Positions 8,536-17,477 of a stretch of DNA of 64,000 nucleotides are shown piece after piece (the stretch's first letter is position 1; each line of letters starts with the position of its first letter). The notes beneath the pieces are model-generated. The model saw only the letters and a program-made list of their open reading frames with translations, did not search any database and had not been told where the DNA came from. Made by a program: the position numbers and the translations under genes. This DNA is from Chamaesiphon minutus PCC 6605. GTDB taxonomy: Bacteria; Cyanobacteriota; Cyanobacteriia; Cyanobacteriales; Chamaesiphonaceae. The stretch spans positions 3,816,385 to 3,880,384 of the forward strand of contig NC_019697.1 in the NCBI RefSeq assembly GCF_000317145.1, written 5' to 3'.

Positions 8536-10083
8536 TCATCTATTTGTCCCCGCCATTAAGGATTTTTGCTGGCTCAGAGTTTGAGTCTCCGATCTCCCCA
8601 ATTGCTTTATTCTCTGTTGGAGCAGTTTGGTGATGCCAGCTAGTATGCCTAGTTGTCCCATGAAGATCGCGCCAATGTTTGGTAATGCTAATTGTGTCAC
8701 GCCCATCCAGGCGAATGGTGAGAAGAGAAACAACAATAGTCCAAAGCTAGAATGATTTAAAGTAATTGTAGCGATAAATCCCAGAAATAATGGTAATCCC
8801 GACATCAAAATAATTAACGGCATTACCCCTCTGGTTTTAGCTCTCGTTCGGAGGAAAATCAAGTTAATTATTCCCGTATGGATTAGTGTCAAAACACTGA
8901 CGATGATTACCCCACACAGAGATTTTATCAACCATACTCGATCTGACACGAATATCCCAAAACACGTTCCCCAAACTAGAGCGGAGATGGCCACATTAAT
9001 TAGCATTGCCAATCCGATCGGACTAGCATCATGCCACACTAGATCTCGAACTAGTTCTTGTTGCCACCACTGACGATCCTTGTGGGTAACTCGATCGCGT
9101 CGATAACGACTCCACTCTTGCATACTCAGTTTACTTGGCAAGATTTGAGGAATCAGACAATAGACCCCAATCGTACCGATACTATAAAAGGTTGCTAAAA
9201 TATAAAAATTTTGGCTCGAATTATCGATAGTCTCATAGTTGAGTATCGGCAAGCCAAAACCCAGCAACCAAAACTGAAATTGAATATTCATCCAGTAGCT
9301 GTGCTCTTTTTTAAAAGCAGTACTAGTGGGATTGATATACTCGCGATCGATCGTCACCCACAACCAATAACTAATCGCTAAAATCGTAGTAATAATTAGA
9401 GCGTTACAAATATAAAATTTATTAATAATCGGCAACCAATACCAGCGAAAGGATGACTCAATCGTCCACCATTGTCTGGTAGCTGCTGCATTTAAATAGT
9501 AGTTATAAAGACTGACAATTGTATTAATAGGCAGTGCGAATAGCAGCGTAAACACGATCGGATATTTACCGCCATATAAGCTGTATAATATTGCCAAACT
9601 CGAACATAAATAGATAGTCGCACCGATCGTACAATACCAAACCAGTATCATTGGCAAGCCGATTCCTGCTAATAATCCTACAACTAAGTGCAGTGGGATT
9701 GCGAGTAATACTCCCAAGTAAATTAAACTCGGTACGCCTAGCATTTTACCAATGAGAATACTACGCGCCGATTGAGGCGTGAGTCGGATAAAATTTAAGG
9801 TACCGCGTTTTTCTTCTCGATCGATATCGGCAATCAGCGTATAAACGCTACCTAAAATTAAACCCATCGGAATCAGCCAACTAATCGTAGCAAAAAAATT
9901 CATCCAAATTTGGGTTTTTATTTCCGTACTGCTACTCATCGCCGCTCCGATCGCGATCGCTTGCAGTCCAATTGAGATCGCCACGACCGCGATCGCCGCA
10001 TTACCAGTCAGCCGACTCTTCAACTCTCTAAATAATTGTGGATTCCATTCCCCAATTCGATCGATATATTTATCTAGCATCAC
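8536..10083 (-). CDS. ABC transporter permease (first of a pair)
   Basis: A 515-aa polytopic membrane protein and paralogue of the next gene, with the same N-terminal motif (YIDRIGEWNPQLFRELKSRL) and the same cytoplasmic motif EEKRGTLNFIRLTPQSAR. It starts 32 bases after the ATPase stop, so the three genes are almost certainly one transcript. It lacks the extra 40-residue outer loop of its partner. The duplication and divergence suggest a heterodimeric export channel of the ABC-2 class. Substrate unknown. Confidence 0.85.
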   Translation of the reverse strand: MMLDKYIDRIGEWNPQLFRELKSRLTGNAAIAVVAISIGLQAIAIGAAMSSSTEIKTQIWMNFFATISWLIPMGLILGSVYTLIADIDREEKRGTLNFIRLTPQSARSILIGKMLGVPSLIYLGVLLAIPLHLVVGLLAGIGLPMILVWYCTIGATIYLCSSLAILYSLYGGKYPIVFTLLFALPINTIVSLYNYYLNAAATRQWWTIESSFRWYWLPIINKFYICNALIITTILAISYWLWVTIDREYINPTSTAFKKEHSYWMNIQFQFWLLGFGLPILNYETIDNSSQNFYILATFYSIGTIGVYCLIPQILPSKLSMQEWSRYRRDRVTHKDRQWWQQELVRDLVWHDASPIGLAMLINVAISALVWGTCFGIFVSDRVWLIKSLCGVIIVSVLTLIHTGIINLIFLRTRAKTRGVMPLIILMSGLPLFLGFIATITLNHSSFGLLLFLFSPFAWMGVTQLALPNIGAIFMGQLGILAGITKLLQQRIKQLGRSETQTLSQQKSLMAGTNR

Positions 10084-10115
10084 TCACATTACCCTACTAT
10101 CGACTATTCATTAAT

Positions 10116-11066
10116 TTAAGATGCTTGTTGATGTCCTAATTTCAAGAAAATAGTTTCCAAATCTTCCTGAGTACATTGAAAATTAGTAATCGGCAACTGT
10201 GCGTGAATGAGCGATCTCAATAGTTCGGCGGCATCCTCTTCCGTCCCCGAAAATCCGACTCTGACTTGATTCGTACCTGCCAAAATTTCAATATCGGCAA
10301 CTAAAGAATTAGTTTTTAGCTCCCGCTTGAGAATTTCGGCATCGCCTAACGTACTAATCAGAATTTGCTGACGACTCAATCGTTGGTACAAGTCCTGAAG
10401 CCGACAACTTTCTACCAAGAATCCCAACTCCATAATGCCAACCGACGTGCAGAGTTCGGCTAAGTCACTCAAGACGTGCGAAGAAATTAAAATTGTCATC
10501 CCGGCTTCTTGCAGCGTCTTGATAATCTGCCGAAACTGCATCCGCGCGATCGGATCTAATCCCGATACAGGCTCGTCTAAAAGTAGTAAAATCGGTTCGT
10601 GAATAATCGTCCGCGCCAGACTCAATCGCTGTTTCATTCCACGCGATAGCGTCGCAATTTTACTGTTGCGCTTAGTACTTAGTTGTACTAATTCCAACAC
10701 ATCGTACAACCGTCGCTGACGTCGATCGCCATTTAATTTATATAATCTGGCAAAATAGTCGAGATAGTCCCAAACCGTCAGGTCATCATACAAGGGAAAA
10801 TCATCGGGAAGATACCCCAATAACCGCTTGAGATTGGCATTACTGCGATCGCGCAGCAACCGTTCGCCATTAATATAGATCTCGCCGAGTGTTGGCTCCT
10901 CAGCGGTGGCTAGCATCCGCATCAACGTCGTCTTACCCGCCCCGTTAGGGCCGATCAAACCATACACTTCACCAGCCGCCACGGTCAATTCTACGCCATT
11001 TACGGCAATGTGTCGATCGAATTGCTTGGTCAAATACTCTGTCCGAATGGCTAGTTCTGCCGCCAT
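10116..11066 (-). CDS. ABC transporter ATP-binding protein
   Basis: A 316-aa ATPase of the ABC-2 exporter type (CcmA/NatA-like). Walker A is GPNGAGKTT (39-47), the signature is LSRGMKQRLSLAR near 145 and Walker B is LLLLLDEPVSGLDP near 165, followed by the H-loop SSHVLSDL. The C-terminal 90 residues form the accessory domain usual in this subgroup. It heads the operon with two permeases. It probably powers export of a lipid, peptide or polysaccharide precursor; the substrate is not shown by the sequence. Confidence 0.92.
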   Translation of the reverse strand: MAAELAIRTEYLTKQFDRHIAVNGVELTVAAGEVYGLIGPNGAGKTTLMRMLATAEEPTLGEIYINGERLLRDRSNANLKRLLGYLPDDFPLYDDLTVWDYLDYFARLYKLNGDRRQRRLYDVLELVQLSTKRNSKIATLSRGMKQRLSLARTIIHEPILLLLDEPVSGLDPIARMQFRQIIKTLQEAGMTILISSHVLSDLAELCTSVGIMELGFLVESCRLQDLYQRLSRQQILISTLGDAEILKRELKTNSLVADIEILAGTNQVRVGFSGTEEDAAELLRSLIHAQLPITNFQCTQEDLETIFLKLGHQQAS

Positions 11067-11216
11067 AACTTTATCCCCAGTGCCGTATTGTTTCGATTGT
11101 ACCCAGTTAAAACGGAAGGATTGAGCCTAGACTAAAAACTTCACTTTTGCATAGATACAGTGTGACTATTAAGGATTCCAGAAGTGTTTGGAAATGAGGA
11201 TGAAGGGGTGGATAAG

Positions 11217-11260
11217 TAATCGTTAGCTTAATCGAGAAGTATCGATTAAGCTAACGATTA
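11217..11260. repeat. perfect 19-bp inverted repeat
   Basis: The arm taatcgttagcttaatcga (11217-11235) and its exact reverse complement (11242-11260) flank a 6-base spacer. It sits between the ABC operon and a P-type ATPase remnant. There is no T-run, so it may be the end of a lost mobile element rather than a terminator. Confidence 0.75.
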
Positions 11261-11313
11261 CCGCCCCGATCGATGGCACAATTGCAGACAGAGAAATTAC
11301 GATCGGGTAATCA

Positions 11314-11478
11314 GTTGCCGATCGAGTCAGGATTACCAAAATTTTAGCCCAAGTCTGCCCCGATCGAAAAGCCCAGACGATTAAGACTTTGCAGGTACGA
11401 GAGCAACAGGTTGTGGCAATGGTTGGCGATGGCATTAATGATGCCCCTGCACTCGCTCAAGCTGATGTCGGGATGGTG
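11314..11478 (+). pseudogene. remnant of a heavy-metal P-type ATPase
   Basis: The plus strand here translates as [20 protein letters not shown]..., continuing to [21 protein letters not shown]. This is the hinge part of the P-domain of copper-type P1B ATPases (IADRVGI...EVLP..K...[20 protein letters not shown]). Nothing of the rest survives: the frame is closed by a stop at 11308 and the match ends after DVG, where it runs into the 3' end of the Nudix gene on the other strand. It is a gene fossil of about 55 codons. An intact paralogue elsewhere in the genome would be the natural source. Confidence 0.8.
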
Positions 11479-11493
11479 ATTCTCCAATTAAAG

Positions 11494-11895
11494 TCAAATC
11501 GCGCGAACTGCATTAATAATCTCCACATTAGCTGCGGGAAACCGATAATTGTCTAACTCGCTGACACTTACCCAGCGGATTTCATCAGACTCGATCGGTT
11601 GCGGAGTGCCGCTGATATGATGGCAATGGTGGACGATTAGTGTCAGTTGGAAATTTGGGTAAGTATGGTCGATCGAAATCAGATGTTCGCCGACCCTAAT
11701 CTCGATCCCCAACTCCTCGCGAATTTCACGCACGATACACTCAGCCACCGTTTCGCCTGCTTCGATTTTACCACCCGGAAATTCCCACAGTCCGCCCATC
11801 GAGCCACCAGCTTTGCGCTTATCAATTAATATTTGCCCGACTCGATCCCAGATTATCGCGACGCCAATTCGTTTGTAGGGCAGTGTTGAATTCAC
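11494..11895 (-). CDS. mutT: MutT-like Nudix hydrolase
   Basis: A 133-aa Nudix protein with a complete Nudix box at residues 42-64 ([20 protein letters not shown], then LGI). WEFPGGK just before it and the short single-domain length fit 8-oxo-dGTP diphosphatase, which cleans oxidised nucleotides from the pool. Other small Nudix substrates cannot be excluded. The ATG at 11895 begins [15 protein letters not shown]. It is separated from the upstream sigma gene by two hairpins and is likely transcribed alone. Confidence 0.88.
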   Translation of the reverse strand: MNSTLPYKRIGVAIIWDRVGQILIDKRKAGGSMGGLWEFPGGKIEAGETVAECIVREIREELGIEIRVGEHLISIDHTYPNFQLTLIVHHCHHISGTPQPIESDEIRWVSVSELDNYRFPAANVEIINAVRAI

Positions 11896-11922
11896 AATTT
11901 CCAGTTAGTTGAGGGTAATATT

Positions 11923-11957
11923 CAGAACCCCGACTTGTCCGAGCCGTCGGGGTTCTG
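11923..11957. repeat. perfect 12-bp hairpin repeat
   Basis: cagaaccccgac and gtcggggttctg flank an 11-base loop. Similar CCCCGA...TCGGGG hairpins occur elsewhere in the window (4135-4159), so this looks like a dispersed palindromic repeat that may also serve as a transcript end. Confidence 0.6.
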
Positions 11958-11981
11958 GCTGTATCTTTGCGATTATTTTTC

Positions 11982-12008
11982 AAAAAAAAGCCCGCCGTAG
12001 CGGACTTT
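11982..12008 (-). terminator. terminator of the sigma factor gene
   Basis: On the minus strand AAGTCCGC pairs with GCGGGCTT around a 4-base loop and runs into a tract of eight U, about 20 bases after the sigma factor stop. Confidence 0.85.
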
Positions 12009-12026
12009 AAAATCTAAAAAATCTAA

Positions 12027-12983
12027 TTATGAGGCTAAATACTCGCCGATATCGGCTTTGCGCTTGCGGAGCTTGGCAATCGCTTCACGTTCGATTTGAC
12101 GCACTCGTTCGCGGCTGATATTGAGTAAATCGCCTATTTTGGCGAGAGTTAATGGTTGAGTATCTTTCAAGCCAAAGCGGAGGGTGAGTACCTGTTGTTG
12201 TTGGGGTGTTAGCTCCGACATCATTCGCTCTAAGTCTACTTGGAGCGATGAGTTGGTAACGTATTCCTCTGGCGAGATGCCCGGATCTTCGAGTAAATCG
12301 CCCAATTCGGTGTCTTGATTGTCACCCACCCGTAGGTCGAGCGATAGTGGTTGACGCGCGCGCTCTAGGTACTCCCGCACTTGTTTGGAAGATAATTCTA
12401 ACTCGGCGGCTAGCTCGTTAATTGTCGCCGCACGTCCGAACTGTTGAGCCAGAGAGCGTTGAGCTTTTTTGATCTTATTCAGTTTTTCGGTGATGTGAAT
12501 CGGTAACCGAATCGCTCGGGCTTTTTCCGCAATGGCGCGGGTAATCGCTTGGCGAATCCACCAGTAAGCATAGGTCGAAAACCGATAGCCCTTACTAGGA
12601 TCGAATTTTTCTACGCCACGCTGCATTCCAATCGTCCCTTCTTGAATCAAGTCTAAAAGGTCGATGTTCCGCTTGATGTATTTTTTGGCCACCGATACTA
12701 CCAGTCGGAGATTGGCCTCCACCATCCGGCGTTTGGCATTTTCCCCAGCAGAGATCGTTTTTTGCAGTTGGAGTTCGTCAATATTGGCAGCAGTTGCCCA
12801 TTCAGTTAAACTTGGCTCGCGGCCAAATTCTTCCATAAGAGTATTCTTGACCGCCACCAGGCTAACCAACTGCTGTACCTGCTTACCATACAGGATTTCC
12901 TGCTCGTGAGTGAGCAGGGGCACGCGCCCAATTTCACGAAGGTAGGTACGGACAGTATCGGTTGATGCTTGAGCAGTTTTCAT
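12027..12983 (-). CDS. group 2 sigma-70 factor (SigB/SigD type)
   Basis: A cyanobacterial non-essential RpoD-like sigma factor. From the ATG at 12983 the protein is 318 aa and starts [20 protein letters not shown], the normal start of group 2 sigmas; the longer open frame to 13043 is judged untranslated. Region 1.2 is [20 protein letters not shown] (11-30). Region 2 is [20 protein letters not shown], then [16 protein letters not shown] and [15 protein letters not shown]. Region 4 has the helix-turn-helix [20 protein letters not shown]. Lack of the long region 1.1 separates it from the primary SigA. The exact paralogue letter cannot be fixed without an alignment. Confidence 0.9.
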   Translation of the reverse strand: MKTAQASTDTVRTYLREIGRVPLLTHEQEILYGKQVQQLVSLVAVKNTLMEEFGREPSLTEWATAANIDELQLQKTISAGENAKRRMVEANLRLVVSVAKKYIKRNIDLLDLIQEGTIGMQRGVEKFDPSKGYRFSTYAYWWIRQAITRAIAEKARAIRLPIHITEKLNKIKKAQRSLAQQFGRAATINELAAELELSSKQVREYLERARQPLSLDLRVGDNQDTELGDLLEDPGISPEEYVTNSSLQVDLERMMSELTPQQQQVLTLRFGLKDTQPLTLAKIGDLLNISRERVRQIEREAIAKLRKRKADIGEYLAS

Positions 12984-13427
12984 GACTCTGGCTAAAATGT
13001 AGGGATAATTTAGGTGCAAAATTGCGTTCGCGTTTCGATCCAAATATTTGTATCAACGCGTCGATACGAGCTTGTTGCCAGGTCGCAACACCGATCGCGG
13101 TCGTAGGGAGCGCGCTGCTATCTAACTTTGTAGGTATCGATAGCTGTTGCATTATTTAGAAATCAGTTGCACTTGGATCTCAAGCTTGCTTATACTTTAG
13201 TTTTAATAATCTTAACATTTCTACACATGAGCTGTCTAACTTTTTTAATCATCAGCCAATTGGCCGAGGGCAAGGACTCCACGCGTAAGGTTGGTGTGAC
13301 AGATCGGTGTTTACACCACCAAATGGGTGAATAACCTCACTAATTGATATGTTCTCACTCTCATCATAGTTAAGATTTATTTACAAGACGGCGATCTACA
13401 ACACATCCTAGGGATATATAAAATTTA
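12984..13427. other. intergenic region between divergent sigma factor and phosphatase genes
   Basis: About 440 bases that must hold the promoters of both divergent genes. The half nearest the sigma gene is open in frame for a while but reads like translated HIP1-rich sequence. An imperfect inverted repeat (ggttggtgtg ... acaccacc, about 13289-13319) is the only structure seen. No RNA gene recognised. Confidence 0.4.
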
Positions 13428-14027
13428 ATGCAGACACTTTGGTTGGTTCGTCACGCACATCGATTGGACTTTATCGAGCCGGATTGGTTTAATGATGCCG
13501 CTTATCCTTACGATCCGCCACTGTCAGAAGAGGGATGCCATCGAGCTAATTTTCTTATTACGGCGTTTGCTAAAATACCGATCGACCGAATCTGGACTTC
13601 TCCTTTCCTACGGACGATTCAAACGGCGGCTCCGTTAGCAAGAGAGCGGAATTTACCAATAAGATTAGAATGGGGTTTGTGTGAATGGTTGTGCCAAGAT
13701 TGGACTGTGGGCTTGCCAGAGACTACTCCGGTTGACGAACTACTGCAAAATTACCCAAATATTGATACTACTTATAAATCTCTAGTTTTGCCTTGCTACC
13801 CTGAAACGATCGCGGAACTAGATGCACGTTTGGCTAGTATAGCACACAAACTCATTCAACACAATTGCCAACATCAATTAGCAATCGCGCACAAGGGTTC
13901 TGTAATAGGGATTGCAGCGGCTCTGACTGGTGATTCGCAGTGGCTGGCTTATGATTTGCCCTGTGGGGGCATAATTAAATTGGTTGGGGATCGCCAGCGA
14001 TGGCATTCAAGTATCATCGAGAGGTAA
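13428..14027 (+). CDS. histidine phosphatase family protein
   Basis: A 199-aa protein of the phosphoglycerate-mutase-like histidine phosphatase superfamily. The phosphorylated histidine is H9 in LWLVRHAHR and the second active-site histidine is H155 in LAIAHKGS. R62 in SPFLRTIQTA fits the substrate-phosphate pocket, and a glutamate in EWGLCEW (82-86) is the probable acid. This branch is broad (SixA, GpmB, CobC-like), so no substrate is claimed. Its last 21 bases overlap the convergent NYN gene. Confidence 0.85.
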   Translation: MQTLWLVRHAHRLDFIEPDWFNDAAYPYDPPLSEEGCHRANFLITAFAKIPIDRIWTSPFLRTIQTAAPLARERNLPIRLEWGLCEWLCQDWTVGLPETTPVDELLQNYPNIDTTYKSLVLPCYPETIAELDARLASIAHKLIQHNCQHQLAIAHKGSVIGIAAALTGDSQWLAYDLPCGGIIKLVGDRQRWHSSIIER

Positions 14028-14594
14028 GCCATGTCGGAGTGCAGAGAGCCGAGCTTGGGCTTTGGGATCGAGGGAGTTAAATAAAAATCGTCCAGAAGAT
14101 TGCTTTTGAGGTCTATGCCGTCGTTTCGAGCGGGTCGCACTAAAATCGACGTTGGATATCAATTGTAGAGACGATATCCATTCTGCGCCAAATCCGATCG
14201 CAGTGAGTTGTTGAGCGCGATCGGATGTCGCTACAATCAATCTAGAGGCTGAGTATTGCAAATCGTGGCGAAAGGCGGCACAAAATTTCTCGATGTAAGT
14301 ATCGGCTGTTTCGAGGAAATCAGTATAGTGGATCGAGAGATTTGGGGTAATCGTCTCACAATAGGCGGGAGCGTCCCTACTGTAGGCATCAAATACCACC
14401 TTCGTCTCGTAGTCTTCAAAGGCACTGTAATTAATCAATGCTTCGACTAGTTTGGCACGCGCGGCCTCTAAGTCAGCTTGAGATCCCGACTGGAGCGGAT
14501 TGTGTTTGGTGTGTCGATCGTGTAAATCCGTCCAGGCTCCAATCACGTTGTAGCCATCAACGAGCAACACAGCTTGTTTTCGTGAGGGAGGCAT
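14007..14594 (-). CDS. NYN domain RNase-like protein (YacP family)
   Basis: A 195-aa protein with the PIN-like NYN fold: first acidic strand AVLLVDGYNVIGAW (D13), VVFDAYSRD in the middle and RLIVATSDRAQQ near the C-terminal acidic cluster. It is homologous to the YacP/Rae1 group, ribosome-associated endoribonucleases in Firmicutes. A basic tail (SKRRHRPQKQ) could contact RNA. The 3' end overlaps the convergent phosphatase gene. Family call secure; RNA target unknown. Confidence 0.85.
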   Translation of the reverse strand: MPPSRKQAVLLVDGYNVIGAWTDLHDRHTKHNPLQSGSQADLEAARAKLVEALINYSAFEDYETKVVFDAYSRDAPAYCETITPNLSIHYTDFLETADTYIEKFCAAFRHDLQYSASRLIVATSDRAQQLTAIGFGAEWISSLQLISNVDFSATRSKRRHRPQKQSSGRFLFNSLDPKAQARLSALRHGLPLDDT

Positions 14595-14828
14595 GGTTTA
14601 GATCGCAACTTTCTTAATAAATTTTTATATTAACTCCTCTTATATTAACAACTTGTGGGCTAAGTGGATAGGGGGTGGGGGTGGATGAGTGGATGGATTT
14701 TGCGGCTCGCGCTCGGAGGGTTCCTCCAGATCGAGCGAGTCAAGACAAGACAGGATTTTGGATGGGAATATTTTCGTAGCTTTGTTTCCCAGTCTCCTTG
14801 TCTCCCCGTCTCCTTGTTTCCCCCGCGC

Positions 14829-15521
14829 TCAAATATCAACTAATGTAGCCTCCTGCATCAACCGCTGTCTCATCGGTTCTGGGTCGCCACGATCGACTAC
14901 TTTACCTTGTTCGATCAAAAATGCGCCATCGCAATAGTCTAGTTCTTCGAGCCGATGTGTCACCCAGAGTGCTGTTAAGCCGCGACTTCTGACGAGTTCC
15001 TGGACTTGGGCGACCAGATCGAGTTGGGCATCGGGGTCTAATAGGGCTGTCGGCTCGTCAAATAAAATTACCTCGATTTGTCTGGCGATCGCACCAGCAA
15101 TGGCGACACGCTGCTTCTGTCCGCCGCTGAGGGCATAAGTAGGGCGACGAATCAGATCGACTAAGTTAACCGCACGGAGGGCTTCGGTGACGCGATGACG
15201 GACTTGACTGGGAGTCAAACGTTCGGAAACCAACCCAAAGGCAACATCCGCACCGACAGTCGGCATGACTAGCTGAGTATCGGGATTTTGAAAGACAATT
15301 CCCAACCCGCCATGAATATCGATCGTACCAACTTGAGGTGTCAATAATCCGGCGATTAACCTCAATAAGGTTGATTTACCGCTGCCATTAGTACCCAAAA
15401 GCATCCAAAACTGGCCGCGCGGTACTGATAGCGAACAACGATCGAGCACGGTTTTACCAGATTTCCAGGCAAAGGATAGATCCTTAACCTCGATTGCTGG
15501 CAATGGGGTAGATTCAGTCAT
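14829..15521 (-). CDS. energy-coupling-factor type ABC ATPase
   Basis: A 230-aa ATPase with Walker A GTNGSGKST (43-51), Q-loop GIVFQNPDTQL, signature LSGGQKQRVAIAGA and Walker B VILFDEPTALLDP. The FQNPDTQL and ALLDP sequences are typical of CbiO/EcfA ATPases that energise vitamin or metal uptake, and of the single-gene cyanobacterial and plastid homologues. No S or T component is next to it, as is common in cyanobacteria, so the substrate is open. It lies about 110 bases downstream of a UPF0367-type gene on the same strand. Confidence 0.88.
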   Translation of the reverse strand: MTESTPLPAIEVKDLSFAWKSGKTVLDRCSLSVPRGQFWMLLGTNGSGKSTLLRLIAGLLTPQVGTIDIHGGLGIVFQNPDTQLVMPTVGADVAFGLVSERLTPSQVRHRVTEALRAVNLVDLIRRPTYALSGGQKQRVAIAGAIARQIEVILFDEPTALLDPDAQLDLVAQVQELVRSRGLTALWVTHRLEELDYCDGAFLIEQGKVVDRGDPEPMRQRLMQEATLVDI

Positions 15522-15631
15522 ATCGGGGCGGGGCTGAAGATGTGAATTTGGGAGGCTGCTGCCCTAGTAAAATATTACCAGTTCTAGCCGATCGCCTTTA
15601 TCCATTGAGTTTATAGTCGATCGATCGAGGC

Positions 15632-15901
15632 TCAAGATCCGGCAAAAGCCACGAAACCAGGAGTTTTGCCGGAGGCAGCCGCACCAGATTTTTCGTACAT
15701 TTGGGCAGCGACGATCGAATCGGTAGCTACCGCAATTTTCTTTTCGGGCTGCCGATCGCACGTTAACTCCAGCAAAGAGGGATTGCCCGCTTTCATGGCT
15801 TCCAAAACCTGTTGATAGACGCTAGTAGCTTCCTCGGCAGTCTTACGCTGTACAGACATGGGCATTGCCGTATTTTTGAGCAGGATTTCGATGACGTACA
15901 T
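15632..15901 (-). CDS. conserved cyanobacterial protein, UPF0367-like
   Basis: An 89-aa protein starting MYVIEILLKNTAMPMSVQRK, with LELTCDRQPEKKIAV in the middle and MYEKSGAAASGKTPGF near the end. From memory this matches the small cyanobacteria-specific family UPF0367, whose function is unknown. It has alternating beta and helical stretches, no membrane segment and no signal peptide. It precedes the ECF-type ATPase gene on the same strand, possibly in one transcript. Confidence 0.75.
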   Translation of the reverse strand: MYVIEILLKNTAMPMSVQRKTAEEATSVYQQVLEAMKAGNPSLLELTCDRQPEKKIAVATDSIVAAQMYEKSGAAASGKTPGFVAFAGS

Positions 15902-16319
15902 ATAATATAGATAAATTTTGATGGTAATCCTAATTGTAAGCCGATTCTCTAAACAGAGTCTATGCTTGGGATAATTTAGTGGCTGGGAACTGCTAAAATC
16001 TTGGTTAGAACCGTCGATCCCCGCGATTGTCGATGTCTGCCCTCAACTCAAGCAGGCGATCGGAATATTCGTAAGTATTTTTACCTACAAATGGCGATAA
16101 TGATGAGAGTTTAGGGCTGTTTTGCATCAAATTATTAAATTTTGTCGAATAAAAGCTTAAGATCCTGCCCATTTCGACACAATTCTATTAGACTTAGTAA
16201 AGAAACGTAAACTGGTTTAATAAATCAGCTAAGTCCATACATGTTTGAGATGTATCCTAAGTGCATCATCTCGATCGCGTACAACATTGTCCTTATAATA
16301 TCTGGAGTTTTACTGCACC
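15902..16319 (+). promoter_or_regulatory. psbD upstream and leader region
   Basis: About 420 bases with no gene. It must carry the psbD promoter. The sequence ttgtccttataatatctggag just before the start has a TATAAT-like box (16293-16298) and a GGAG. The GGAG is 12-13 bases from the ATG, which is long for a Shine-Dalgarno. Boxes are not assigned with confidence. Confidence 0.4.
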
Positions 16320-17378
16320 ATGACCATTGCAGTTGGCAACCAGCAAGTCGAAAGAGGCTTCTTTGATGTCTTAGACGACTGGCTAAAAAAAGATCGGTTC
16401 GTATTCGTCGGCTGGTCTGGTATCTTACTATTCCCCTGTGCTTTCATGGCCCTCGGCGGCTGGATGACTGGCACTACATTCGTTACTTCTTGGTACAGTC
16501 ACGGTTTGGCTTCTAGCTACCTCGAAGGTTGCAACTTCCTAACTGCTGCTGTATCCACTCCTCCTAACAGTGTGGGACATTCCCTCATGTTACTCTGGGG
16601 ACCCGAAGCGCAAGGTGACTTAACTCGCTGGTTCCAACTTGGCGGCTTATGGAACTTTATCGCTCTTCACGGTGCTTTCGGTCTGATCGGCTTTATGCTC
16701 CGTCAGTTTGAAATCGCTCGTCTAGTTGGGATTCGTCCTTACAACGCGCTCGCTTTCTCCGGCCCTATCGCTGTATTCGTCAGCGTATTCTTGATTTATC
16801 CATTGGGTCAATCTGGCTGGTTCTTCGCACCTTCTTTTGGTGTAGCTGCAATCTTCCGTTTTATCTTATTCCTCCAAGGCTTCCATAACTGGACGCTCAA
16901 CCCCTTCCACATGATGGGTGTTGCTGGTATTCTCGGCGGTGCGCTACTGTGTGCGATTCACGGTGCGACTGTAGAAAACACCTTGTTTGAAGACAGTGAC
17001 AATGCGAACACTTTCCGCGCATTCGACCCTACTCAAGCTGAAGAAACTTACTCGATGGTAACTGCTAACCGTTTCTGGTCGCAGATCTTCGGAGTTGCAT
17101 TCTCCAACAAACGTTGGTTGCACTTCTTCATGCTATTCGTTCCTGTAGCTGGATTGTGGTTTAGCTCTGTTGGTATTGTCGGTTTGGCTCTAAACCTCCG
17201 CGCTTACGACTTCGTATCTCAAGAATTGAGAGCGGCTGAAGATCCTGAGTTTGAAACGTTCTACACCAAGAACATTCTGCTCAATGAAGGTATCCGTGCG
17301 TGGATGGCTCCTCAAGACCAACCTCACGAGCAGTTCATCTTCCCTGAAGAAGTTCTACCTCGTGGTAACGCACTCTAA
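16320..17378 (+). CDS. psbD: photosystem II D2 protein
   Basis: One of the two reaction-centre subunits of photosystem II, in the thylakoid membrane with five transmembrane helices. Length 352 aa is exact. All landmark residues sit at their standard numbers: H117 (peripheral chlorophyll), Y160 (tyrosine D), H197 (P680 chlorophyll ligand), and H214 and H268 (non-haem iron). There is no sign of divergence. psbC follows on the same strand but does not overlap. In most cyanobacteria and plastids psbC starts inside the end of psbD. Confidence 0.99.
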   Translation: MTIAVGNQQVERGFFDVLDDWLKKDRFVFVGWSGILLFPCAFMALGGWMTGTTFVTSWYSHGLASSYLEGCNFLTAAVSTPPNSVGHSLMLLWGPEAQGDLTRWFQLGGLWNFIALHGAFGLIGFMLRQFEIARLVGIRPYNALAFSGPIAVFVSVFLIYPLGQSGWFFAPSFGVAAIFRFILFLQGFHNWTLNPFHMMGVAGILGGALLCAIHGATVENTLFEDSDNANTFRAFDPTQAEETYSMVTANRFWSQIFGVAFSNKRWLHFFMLFVPVAGLWFSSVGIVGLALNLRAYDFVSQELRAAEDPEFETFYTKNILLNEGIRAWMAPQDQPHEQFIFPEEVLPRGNAL

Positions 17379-17391
17379 AACTTTGAAACGT

Positions 17392-17431
17392 CGGAAGATA
17401 AATGTACAATCTATTTATCTTCCGGTTTTTT
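17392..17431 (+). terminator. terminator-like hairpin between psbD and psbC
   Basis: Perfect 12-bp stem cggaagataaat / atttatcttccg with a 9-base loop, then G and six T. It starts 13 bases after the psbD stop and lies 46 bases before the psbC start. It has every mark of an intrinsic terminator and may make psbC expression only partly dependent on psbD. Confidence 0.8.
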
Positions 17432-17477
17432 ATAATCCGTATTTTATTTTTAGTTCATCGATCGAGGTACTGCAAGA

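Noticed and set aside
12984-13427. tRNA or other RNA gene in the sigma factor/phosphatase gap
   Set aside because: No cloverleaf, GTTC loop or CCA-type end could be found by eye.
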